Source of the DNA: Clostridiaceae bacterium M8S5
GTDB taxonomy: Bacteria; Bacillota; Clostridia; Tissierellales; MCWD3
NCBI GenBank assembly: GCA_029227815.1
Contig: CP118523.1
Location: forward strand, 1-64,000
Reading direction: 5' to 3'
DNA: 64,000 nt
Shown: piece by piece, positions 55,990-63,336 of the stretch
How positions within the stretch are numbered: position 1 is the stretch's first letter
Layout of the letters: each line of letters starts with the position of its first letter
The notes under the pieces: model-generated
Databases searched by the model: none
Seen by the model: the letters and a program-made list of their open reading frames with translations, nothing else
What the model was told of the DNA's origin: nothing
Program-made: the position numbers and the translations under genes

Positions 55990-57031
55990 AACTATTAAAA
56001 TAAAAGACAGGATTATTGGGATTGATTTTCCGGCATATATGATTGCAGAAATGTCTGCAAATCATGCAGGAGAGATAACAAGAGCTATTGAAATTATTCA
56101 CGCAGCCAAAGAAGCAGGAGCAGATTGTATTAAGATACAGACATATACTCCAGATACGATGACAATTGATTGTGATAATCAATATTTTAAGATAAATAAA
56201 GGTACATGGAAAGGAGAAAATCTCTACAATTTATATAAAAAAGCATATACTCCTTGGGAATGGCAGGCTAGATTAAAGGAAGAAGCAGATAAAATAGGAA
56301 TAGATTTTTTATCAACACCATTTGATAAAACAGCTGTTGATTTTTTAGAGGAATTAGGTGTAGACTTTTACAAAATTGCATCATTTGAGATTGTTGATAT
56401 ACCTCTAATAAAATATATAGCGTCAAAAGGTAAACCAATAATAATGTCAACGGGTATGGCATCATTAGGAGAAATAGAAACAGCAGTCAATACGATTAGA
56501 GAGCAAGGCATAGAAGAGTTATGCTTACTTAAATGTTCAAGTGCATATCCCGCTATACCTAAGGATATGAATTTAAAAACTATAAACCAGTTAAAGACTA
56601 ATTTTGATGTAATTGCAGGCTTGTCAGATCACTCGTTAGGATCAATAGGAGCTATAACAGCAATAGCTTTAGGAGCAAGTGTGATAGAGAAACATTTTTG
56701 CTTAAGTAGAGAGATAAAAAACCCAGATTCATCATTTTCTATGGAACCTCTTGAATTTAAACAAATGGTAGAAGATATTCGTTCAGCTGAAAAAGCAATA
56801 GGCAAAGTTAGCTTTAATATATCTGATAATGAAAAATCAAGTAGTGTATTCAGGAGATCTATATTCATAGTAAAGGATATGAAAAAAGGCGAGACTTTCA
56901 GCGAAGAAAATATAAGAGTAATAAGACCAGGGTATGGGCTGGCTCCAAAGTATTATGAAGGTATTATAGGGAAAATAGCAAGTGTTGATATCAAAAGAGG
57001 AACACCTTTAAAATGGGAAATGGTGATGTAG
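55982..57031 (+). CDS. pseI: Pseudaminic acid synthase PseI (NeuB family)
   Basis: About 349 aa. A-E-M-S-A-N-H-A-G near residue 20, I-K-I-Q-T-Y-T-P-D-T-M, S-T-P-F-D-K-T-A-V and G-L-S-D-H-S-L-G are NeuB-family signatures, with the PseI flavour, and a C-terminal SAF domain (about 285-349). It condenses the hexose from PseG with phosphoenolpyruvate to give a nonulosonic acid. It overlaps the preceding gene by 8 bp (ATG at 55982; TTG at 55979 possible). Confidence 0.92.
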   Translation: MNKTIKIKDRIIGIDFPAYMIAEMSANHAGEITRAIEIIHAAKEAGADCIKIQTYTPDTMTIDCDNQYFKINKGTWKGENLYNLYKKAYTPWEWQARLKEEADKIGIDFLSTPFDKTAVDFLEELGVDFYKIASFEIVDIPLIKYIASKGKPIIMSTGMASLGEIETAVNTIREQGIEELCLLKCSSAYPAIPKDMNLKTINQLKTNFDVIAGLSDHSLGSIGAITAIALGASVIEKHFCLSREIKNPDSSFSMEPLEFKQMVEDIRSAEKAIGKVSFNISDNEKSSSVFRRSIFIVKDMKKGETFSEENIRVIRPGYGLAPKYYEGIIGKIASVDIKRGTPLKWEMVM

Positions 57032-57721
57032 ATGAATATTATCATAGCTACAATAAAATCTTGGAATATAAAAAATTCGATAAATTTTGGAGACAAAAAT
57101 AAAGATTTAAGTATACACTTAATATCTAATAAAGAAGATTTATCATATGAAAAAATAAGACAGATTGGACCGAAGTATATCTTTTTTCCTCATTGGTCAT
57201 GGATAATTCCTTCAAAAATTTATAGTAATTTTACGTGTATTGTTTTTCACATGACAGACTTACCTTTTGGCAGAGGAGGAAGCCCAGTGCAAAACTTGAT
57301 AGAAAGAGGAGTGGAAAACACTAAGATATCAGCTATTAAAGTAGATGGAGGTATAGATACAGGAGATATATACATCAAAGAAGATCTTAATTTAAATTCA
57401 AATGCAGAAGAAATATTCATAAGAGCTTCAAATATAATCTTTAACAAAATGATTCCAATGATTATTAAAAACGAATTAGTTCCAAAACCACAAAATGGAG
57501 AAGTAACTATTTTTAAAAGAAGAAATCCAGAGCAGAGTGAAATCTGCTCTAGCTTTGACTTCAAAAAGATATATGACCATATTAGGATGCTTGATGCAGA
57601 AAACTATCCAAAGGCGTTTGTAAAGTTTGGAAAATATAGATTAGAGTTTTCAAGAGCTAGCTTAAAAAATGATAAAATATTAGCAGATGTAGAGATAAAA
57701 GAGGTGACAGAAGATGAGTAG
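57032..57721 (+). CDS. Formyltransferase-like protein B of the nonulosonate operon
   Basis: 229 aa, second formyltransferase-type protein. F-H-M-T-D-L-P-F-G-R-G-G-S-P near residue 75 and I-D-T-G-D-I-Y near 110 match the fold. Again Val replaces the Asn of N-x-H (V-F-H). It starts directly after the pseI stop and overlaps the deacetylase by 8 bp. Presumably modifies the amino sugar or the finished nonulosonate; substrate unknown. Confidence 0.75.
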   Translation: MNIIIATIKSWNIKNSINFGDKNKDLSIHLISNKEDLSYEKIRQIGPKYIFFPHWSWIIPSKIYSNFTCIVFHMTDLPFGRGGSPVQNLIERGVENTKISAIKVDGGIDTGDIYIKEDLNLNSNAEEIFIRASNIIFNKMIPMIIKNELVPKPQNGEVTIFKRRNPEQSEICSSFDFKKIYDHIRMLDAENYPKAFVKFGKYRLEFSRASLKNDKILADVEIKEVTEDE

Positions 57722-58394
57722 AATTTTAGTAGTATCAGCCCATCCAGATGATGAGATATTAGGAATAGGTGGAACGGTAAGAAAACATGTAAATAAAGGA
57801 GATACTGTTGATTGCCTTATATTAGGGGAAGGATTAACTTCGAGGGAAGGAAAAGGCAACTGTAAAGACAATAAATTAAACAAGTTGCATACTGATGCTA
57901 TTAAAGCATCAAAGATAGTAGGATATAGGGAACTATTTTTTTCAAAGCTACCTGATAATAGACTGGATTCTATAGATTTATTAGATGTAATAAAAGAAAT
58001 AGAGAAATATATACTCAAGCTAAGGCCACATATTGTTTACACACATCATTACAGTGATCTCAATATTGATCATAAAATAACATTTGAAGCAGTATTGACA
58101 GCATGCAGACCAGTAGGAGATTATAGTGTAAAAGAGATATATTGCTATGAAACACCATCTTCCACAGAATGGAACTTCAAATATGAGAGTAATATATTTA
58201 AACCCAATGTTTTTGTTGATATTAATGACACATTAAACGCTAAACTGGATGCTATGGCATGTTATGAAACAGAAATAAGAGAATACCCACATCCAAGGAG
58301 TTTAGAAGCTTTAAAAATAATTGCACAGAGGTGGGGAACTGTTGTTAATAAAAAATATGTAGAAGCATTTGAATTAATCAGGAAGGTTGACTAA
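57714..58394 (+). CDS. PIG-L family deacetylase
   Basis: 226 aa. A-H-P-D-D-E near residue 10 and H-H-Y-S-D-L-N-I-D-H near 115 form the zinc site of PIG-L/BshB-type N-acetyl deacetylases. It could remove an acetyl group from the sugar precursor or nonulosonate, providing an amine for the formyltransferase-like proteins. It overlaps formyltransferase B and is followed by pseG. Confidence 0.88.
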   Translation: MSRILVVSAHPDDEILGIGGTVRKHVNKGDTVDCLILGEGLTSREGKGNCKDNKLNKLHTDAIKASKIVGYRELFFSKLPDNRLDSIDLLDVIKEIEKYILKLRPHIVYTHHYSDLNIDHKITFEAVLTACRPVGDYSVKEIYCYETPSSTEWNFKYESNIFKPNVFVDINDTLNAKLDAMACYETEIREYPHPRSLEALKIIAQRWGTVVNKKYVEAFELIRKVD

Positions 58395-58395
58395 A

Positions 58396-59472
58396 ATGAA
58401 AAAAGTAGCATTTAGAGTTGATGGTGGACAAAGCGTAGGGATGGGGCATATAATGAGATGTGTCTCACTCGCAAAAGAATTTAAAAGAAAAGGATACGAT
58501 GTCTATTTTATCAGCAAACTAGAAAAAGGGATAAAATTAATAAACGATAATGGATTTGATGTTATTGGGATTTCACATAAAAGTGCATGTTCTATTGCGG
58601 GATATAATTATGGGAACGAGGAAGAATTAAAAATAGAAATAGCTGAAATTAAAAAGTTTTCTGAAATTCATAAATTTGATATCCTTATAATTGATTCATA
58701 TAATGTTACAAGAGAGTATTTTTTAGAAATGAAGAAATGTGCATATAAATTATGCTATATAGATGATATAAACAAATTTGTATATCCTGTTGATGTGTTA
58801 ATCAACGGGAATATTACTGCTAAATATATGGATTATAAAAAATACTCAAAAGATGAACTAATGTTATTAGGACTTGAGTATAATTTGATTAGAAGTGAGT
58901 TTAAAAATTTACCTAAAAAAAAGATAAAAGAAAATATAGAAGAAATCATGATAACAACTGGTGGCTCGGATCCTTATGATATGACTGTTATATTATTAGA
59001 TAATATTTTAAAGGGAAAAAAATCTATTAATTTTAAAATAAATATCGTTGTTGGTAATGGTTTTAAAAACGTTGAAGAATTAAAGAAAATAAGTGAAAAT
59101 AATAAAAATATAGTATTGCATATAAATCCTAAAAATATGTCAGAAATAATGCTCAAATCAGATATTGCAATATCATCAGGAGGGAGTACACTTTATGAGC
59201 TATGTGCATGTGGCATACCTACTATTACATTTGCATATGCAGATAATCAAAAATTTATAGTAAAAAAAATGGACGAACTAGGTTATGTCATAAATGTTGG
59301 AGGCTACAGCAATATTAACAAAGAACTGAATAAAACTTTTTTTGATTTAATTGATAACTATGAACTTAGATATAAAATGAGCGAGAAACAAAAAAAGTTA
59401 TTTGATAAAAATGGTTCTACTAGAGTGGCGGAAATAGTAGATTTATGCATACTCAATAATAGTATAGTATAA
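58396..59472 (+). CDS. pseG: UDP-sugar hydrolase PseG
   Basis: About 358 aa GT-B-type nucleotidase. D-G-G-Q-S-V-G-M-G-H-I-M-R-C near the start is the PseG signature, D-S-Y-N-V is at about 100 and the UDP-binding motif I-A-I-S-S-G-G-S-T-L-Y-E at about 260. Releases UDP from the bis-amino sugar before PseI. It starts one base after the deacetylase stop. PseB, PseC and PseH are not in this window. Confidence 0.9.
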   Translation: MKKVAFRVDGGQSVGMGHIMRCVSLAKEFKRKGYDVYFISKLEKGIKLINDNGFDVIGISHKSACSIAGYNYGNEEELKIEIAEIKKFSEIHKFDILIIDSYNVTREYFLEMKKCAYKLCYIDDINKFVYPVDVLINGNITAKYMDYKKYSKDELMLLGLEYNLIRSEFKNLPKKKIKENIEEIMITTGGSDPYDMTVILLDNILKGKKSINFKINIVVGNGFKNVEELKKISENNKNIVLHINPKNMSEIMLKSDIAISSGGSTLYELCACGIPTITFAYADNQKFIVKKMDELGYVINVGGYSNINKELNKTFFDLIDNYELRYKMSEKQKKLFDKNGSTRVAEIVDLCILNNSIV

Positions 59473-59482
59473 GGAGGTAATT

Positions 59483-60652
59483 ATGAAGTTTGATACAAAA
59501 TCAATACATGCAGGATCAAAAGGAAGTAATCCAAGCAATGCACTTAATCCACCGATATTTCAAACATCTACATTTGTTTTTGATAACATAGAACAAGTGA
59601 AAAAGGTCATGTCGTTTGAGAGTGATGATTATGTGTATACAAGAGGTAACAATCCAACACTTAGGCTATTAGAAAATAGGATGGCTGAGTTGGAGGGTGG
59701 TAATGGAGCAGTAGCTTTTGCATCAGGTATGGCTGCGATTAGTAGTGCATTGTTTTCATTATTAAAGCCAAACGATAATGTAATAGTTCATAAAACATTG
59801 TATGGGTCAAGTTATAGTGTAGTTACAAAGCTTTTACCACAGTATGGAGTCAACTATAAGATAGTTGATTTAACTAAGATAGAAGATTTAGTAGATAAAA
59901 TTGATGATAATACGAAGGTTATATACTTTGAAACACCATCAAATCCAAATCTAAGTATAGTAGATATAAAAAAAGTAGTGGAAATAGCAAAAATCAAGAA
60001 TATAAAAGTAGTAGTAGATAACACCTTTGCAACTCCATATTTTCAGAACCCATTAGAACTTGGAGCAGATGTAGTAGTCCATAGCGCTACGAAATATATA
60101 TGTGGCCATGGTGATGTAGTTGCAGGTTTAGCCGTATCTAAAGATATAGACTATATAAATTCACTCAAATTTGAATATATGTGCGAATTTGGAGGAGTAA
60201 TGAGCCCATTTAATGCTTGGCTATTGCTTAGAGGGTTAAAGACTCTAGGAGTTAGGATGAGACAACACGAAGCAAATGCTATAAAAGTAGCAGATTTTCT
60301 TAAAAAACATCCAAGAGTAAAATCTATAATGTACCCTGGGTTAGAAGACTGCAAAGGACATGATATAGCAAAGGAGCAGATGAGAGGATATGGTGCGATA
60401 ATTAGCTTTGAGATAGATGGAAATATAGAAGATGCTATAAAGGTAGTAGATAATGTAGAGCTGATAAAGCTAGCAGTAAGTTTAGGAGATTGTGAAACAC
60501 TGATAGAAGTGCCAGCAGCAATGACTCATAGCGGGTATCCAAAAGAGGAACTAAGTAGATTTGGATTAACAGAAAGTATGATAAGGATATCAGTTGGTTT
60601 AGAAGATGTAGAAGATATTATTGCAGATTTAGAGCAAGCGTTAGAAAAATAA
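59483..60652 (+). CDS. PLP-dependent Cys/Met gamma-lyase family enzyme
   Basis: 389-aa trans-sulphuration family protein. Y-T-R-G-N-N-P-T near residue 53, the PLP-binding S-A-T-K-Y near 205 and S-L-G-D-C-E-T-L-I are typical of methionine gamma-lyase/cystathionine gamma-lyase. The position that is Cys in many methionine gamma-lyases (Y-G-C-T) is Ser here (L-Y-G-S-S), so substrate is uncertain. It lies 10 bp after pseG with AAGGAGG and seems to close the MTA/nonulosonate operon. Confidence 0.87.
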   Translation: MKFDTKSIHAGSKGSNPSNALNPPIFQTSTFVFDNIEQVKKVMSFESDDYVYTRGNNPTLRLLENRMAELEGGNGAVAFASGMAAISSALFSLLKPNDNVIVHKTLYGSSYSVVTKLLPQYGVNYKIVDLTKIEDLVDKIDDNTKVIYFETPSNPNLSIVDIKKVVEIAKIKNIKVVVDNTFATPYFQNPLELGADVVVHSATKYICGHGDVVAGLAVSKDIDYINSLKFEYMCEFGGVMSPFNAWLLLRGLKTLGVRMRQHEANAIKVADFLKKHPRVKSIMYPGLEDCKGHDIAKEQMRGYGAIISFEIDGNIEDAIKVVDNVELIKLAVSLGDCETLIEVPAAMTHSGYPKEELSRFGLTESMIRISVGLEDVEDIIADLEQALEK

Positions 60653-60704
60653 GTTTGTATTTTATTCATGATATACTAGACTACGTTAAATTTGTAAAAT
60701 CATG

Positions 60705-60734
60705 TTGACTAATTAAGTAGCGTGAATATATAAT
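60705..60734 (+). promoter_or_regulatory. Sigma-A type promoter
   Basis: TTGACT (60705-60710), an 18-bp spacer and TATAAT (60729-60734), 34 bp before the cohesin/dockerin-like gene. Confidence 0.65.
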
Positions 60735-60767
60735 ATTGGTAAAAATTATAACAAAGGGGAGAAAGTA

Positions 60768-61889
60768 ATGAGAAGAAAGTTTGAAGTGGGTATAGTTTTT
60801 ACCTTAATGTTAGTAATAGTTTTAAGTATGAATGTATTTGGCGCGACAGTAGGGGATCAGTTGCTAAATCCAGAAACAGGTTGGACAAGATATGATGATA
60901 GTGATTCAAAGCTTACTTATCAAAATCTTGATGCTAAGAGTAATGCTAGATATTATATGTCCACATATCATGTTGCTAGAGGAACTAATAATTCAAGTAT
61001 AAAATTTAATTTTACTGGGTCAAAGCTTAGGATTATTACCAATTTGCTTAATAAAAATCAATATGCAGAAAATATAAAAATTATTATTGATGGTAATACA
61101 TATACATTTAAACAAGGAGTGAGTAGTTATCCTAGTGATTATTACCAAAGAATAGTGTTTGAAAAATTAGACTTAGAGGACAAAGAGCATAGTGTAGTGA
61201 TTACACCTGAAAATGGCAAAGATTTTATTTTTGATGCTATAGATATTGATGAAAATGGCGGTTTAAAAGAATTTAATGAGGTAAAGAAATGTGTATTAGA
61301 CATTGAACCAGAAAAAAATGAAATAAAAGTAAATGAAATAGTCATAGCAAACCTTACTATAGACAACATCACAGAAATAACAGCAGAGGATATATCAATA
61401 GATTATGATCATAAAAAGCTTGAATTTTTAGGATTTCAAGAAGTAGATGGAGTTAAACTAGTAAAGACAGTAGATGTAGGAGAAGATGGTAAGCTGAGAG
61501 TGGTTACTGCAAGTAAAGGTGAAAGTAATATAGTTAATGCTAAAAAAACATTATTGAAGCTAAAGTTCAAAGGAAAGAAGGCTGGAGAAGCGGTAGTTGA
61601 TATCACAAAAGGTAAAGTTACAGATGGCATAACTTTAGAAAAAGATTTAACACAGGAAGAATGTGATGAGACGACAATTACTATAACAGAACCAGAGGAT
61701 GTTAATCATTCTGGAGAGTTTACACTATTAGATTTAGGAATAGACGCACGTCATCTTGGAAAAGACCCTAAGTCAGATGAGCTAAATAAGTATAATACAG
61801 ATATTGTGGCAAACAATGCTATAGATGAAGAAGACTTAGTAGAGATAGCAAAACAAATGCTTGCTAACGCTAACTATGTATTGAAATAA
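60768..61889 (+). CDS. Secreted cohesin + dockerin-like protein
   Basis: 373-aa exported protein (signal peptide ends near N-V-F-G-A). About 28-165 is a beta domain (I-K-F-N-F-T-G-S-K-L-R-I-I, then D-F-I-F-D-A-I-D-I-D) like carbohydrate-binding or galactose-binding folds. About 175-300 is cohesin-like (I-T-A-E-D-I-S-I-D-Y-D-H-K-K-L-E-F). The C-terminal D-V-N-H-S-G-E-F-T-L-L-D-L is a degenerate dockerin motif. Related to the 50119 protein with a different N-terminal domain. Directly upstream of the flagellin gene. Confidence 0.78.
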   Translation: MRRKFEVGIVFTLMLVIVLSMNVFGATVGDQLLNPETGWTRYDDSDSKLTYQNLDAKSNARYYMSTYHVARGTNNSSIKFNFTGSKLRIITNLLNKNQYAENIKIIIDGNTYTFKQGVSSYPSDYYQRIVFEKLDLEDKEHSVVITPENGKDFIFDAIDIDENGGLKEFNEVKKCVLDIEPEKNEIKVNEIVIANLTIDNITEITAEDISIDYDHKKLEFLGFQEVDGVKLVKTVDVGEDGKLRVVTASKGESNIVNAKKTLLKLKFKGKKAGEAVVDITKGKVTDGITLEKDLTQEECDETTITITEPEDVNHSGEFTLLDLGIDARHLGKDPKSDELNKYNTDIVANNAIDEEDLVEIAKQMLANANYVLK

Positions 61890-61918
61890 TATTTTTTAGA
61901 AAAATACTAAAAAAAATT

Positions 61919-61946
61919 TAAGTAATATTTACTAATAGCCGAAATA
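61919..61946 (+). promoter_or_regulatory. Sigma-28 type flagellin promoter
   Basis: TAAG (61919-61922), 15-bp spacer, GCCGAAAT (61938-61945), close to the sigma-28 consensus TAAA-N15-GCCGATAA. About 90 bp upstream of the flagellin start. FlgM in the window would control it. Confidence 0.75.
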
Positions 61947-61961
61947 TAATATGAGGTCAAA

Positions 61962-62023
61962 AATACTTAGGCCTAAGTATTAAAATAATTTGGCAAGGAT
62001 GCCAATAACAAAATTCAAGGAGG
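61962..62023 (+). promoter_or_regulatory. Flagellin leader: palindrome and two CsrA-type GGA sites
   Basis: AATACTTAGG-CCTAAGTATT (61962-61981) is a perfect 20-bp palindrome at the 5' end of the mRNA. TTGGC-AAGGAT-GCCAA (61990-62005) is a small hairpin with GGA in the loop, the preferred CsrA target. The Shine-Dalgarno CAAGGAGG (62016-62023) contains a second GGA. This matches the two-site CsrA block known for B. subtilis hag. Confidence 0.7.
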
Positions 62024-62031
62024 AATAAATA

Positions 62032-63189
62032 ATGAGAATTAATCACAATCTTATGGCAATGAACACTCATCGTCAATTAACTTTAACAAACACTTCAGGT
62101 TCAAAAGCTATGGAGAAATTATCTTCAGGTTACAGAATCAACAGAGCAGGAGATGACGCTGCTGGACTAGCTATCTCAGAAAAAATGAGAGGACAAATCA
62201 GAGGTTTAAATCAAGCTTCTAGAAATGCTCAAGATGACATTTCATTAATCCAAACAGCTGAGGGTGCTTTACAAGAATCTCAAGCTATCCTTCAAAGAAT
62301 GAGAGAGTTAGCAGTACAATCTGCAAACGATACAAACGTTGGAGTAGATAGAAACAAGATTCAAGCAGAGGTTGATCAATTATCAAGAGAGATAACAAGA
62401 ATAGCTGAAACTACAGAGTTCAACACTCAAAAGTTATTAAATGGAGATAAAGCTAAAGCAAGTACAGCCTTAACTTTCCATATAGGAGCAAATGCTAATC
62501 AAAATATTGGGTTAACAATAGGTAACATGGATGCACAGGCTTTAAAAGTTACTGAAGCAACATATGCTAAAGTTAATGTTAGTGCAATAACAGGTACTAA
62601 TGTTACTACTGGTAATGTTTCTTTGGAAGTAAAAAGTAGTGGAGGTACTACTACAGGTGTTGTTGTGTCTGTTAGTGCAACAGGTGATGTTAAAATAACA
62701 CTATCTTTAGCGACAGGAGCTAAGAGTGCTCAAGATGCATTAAATGCATTGAAGGGAACAGATGCAGAGAAATATGCTTCATTTGCAATTAAAGCAGGTG
62801 AAACAGGAGCTTCTACAATGGTAGTAACTGCTTCAACAGCATTAACTGCTGCTACATTTGCAGCTGCAGATTCTAAGAGTGGATCAGGTATACAAGTTGA
62901 TAACAAAACAGATGCAAATATTGCAATAACAGTTATTAACAATGCAATAAACTCTGTATCAGAAGAGAGATCTAAGCTAGGAGCAATGCAGAACAGATTA
63001 GAGCATACAATCAAGAACTTAGATACATCATCAGAAAACTTACAAGCATCAGAGTCAAGAATTAGAGACGTTGATATGGCTAAGGAAATGATGGAGTTCA
63101 CTAAGAACAACATTCTTCAACAAGCTGCTCAAGCAATGCTTGCACAAGCTAACCAAGCACCACAAGGTGTTCTTCAATTATTAAGATAG
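62032..63189 (+). CDS. Flagellin
   Basis: 385 aa. The N-terminus (M-R-I-N-H-N-L-M-A-M-N-T and L-S-S-G-Y-R-I-N-R-A-G-D-D-A-A-G-L-A-I-S) and the C-terminus (M-A-K-E-M-M-E-F-T-K-N-N-I-L-Q-Q-A-A-Q-A-M-L-A-Q-A-N) are textbook flagellin. The central 170-305 region is Thr/Ser/Ala/Gly-rich and should be surface-exposed with many possible O-glycosylation sites. Codon use is richer in CAA, GCT and TCT, as expected for a highly expressed gene. Strong AAGGAGG site. Confidence 0.97.
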   Translation: MRINHNLMAMNTHRQLTLTNTSGSKAMEKLSSGYRINRAGDDAAGLAISEKMRGQIRGLNQASRNAQDDISLIQTAEGALQESQAILQRMRELAVQSANDTNVGVDRNKIQAEVDQLSREITRIAETTEFNTQKLLNGDKAKASTALTFHIGANANQNIGLTIGNMDAQALKVTEATYAKVNVSAITGTNVTTGNVSLEVKSSGGTTTGVVVSVSATGDVKITLSLATGAKSAQDALNALKGTDAEKYASFAIKAGETGASTMVVTASTALTAATFAAADSKSGSGIQVDNKTDANIAITVINNAINSVSEERSKLGAMQNRLEHTIKNLDTSSENLQASESRIRDVDMAKEMMEFTKNNILQQAAQAMLAQANQAPQGVLQLLR

Positions 63190-63201
63190 TAATTTTTTAT
63201 T

Positions 63202-63232
63202 AAAAGCCAGAGGTTAATCCTCTGGCTTTTAT
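63202..63232 (+). terminator. Rho-independent terminator of flagellin
   Basis: AAAAGCCAGAGG (63202-63213) pairs perfectly with CCTCTGGCTTTT (63219-63230), loop TTAAT. Confidence 0.9.
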
Positions 63233-63336
63233 AATTGGAAGAATATACATAAATAAAAAAGCGCTATTCACTAAAGTTTGATAAAAAAAAGTTCGATATT
63301 ATAGTTGTAGTAAAATATATTGAGAGGCTGATAATA

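Noticed and set aside
62730-63113. Long minus-strand open frame within flagellin
   Set aside because: It lies opposite a strongly biased gene, has no ribosome site and its product is low-complexity; it is a shadow of codon bias.
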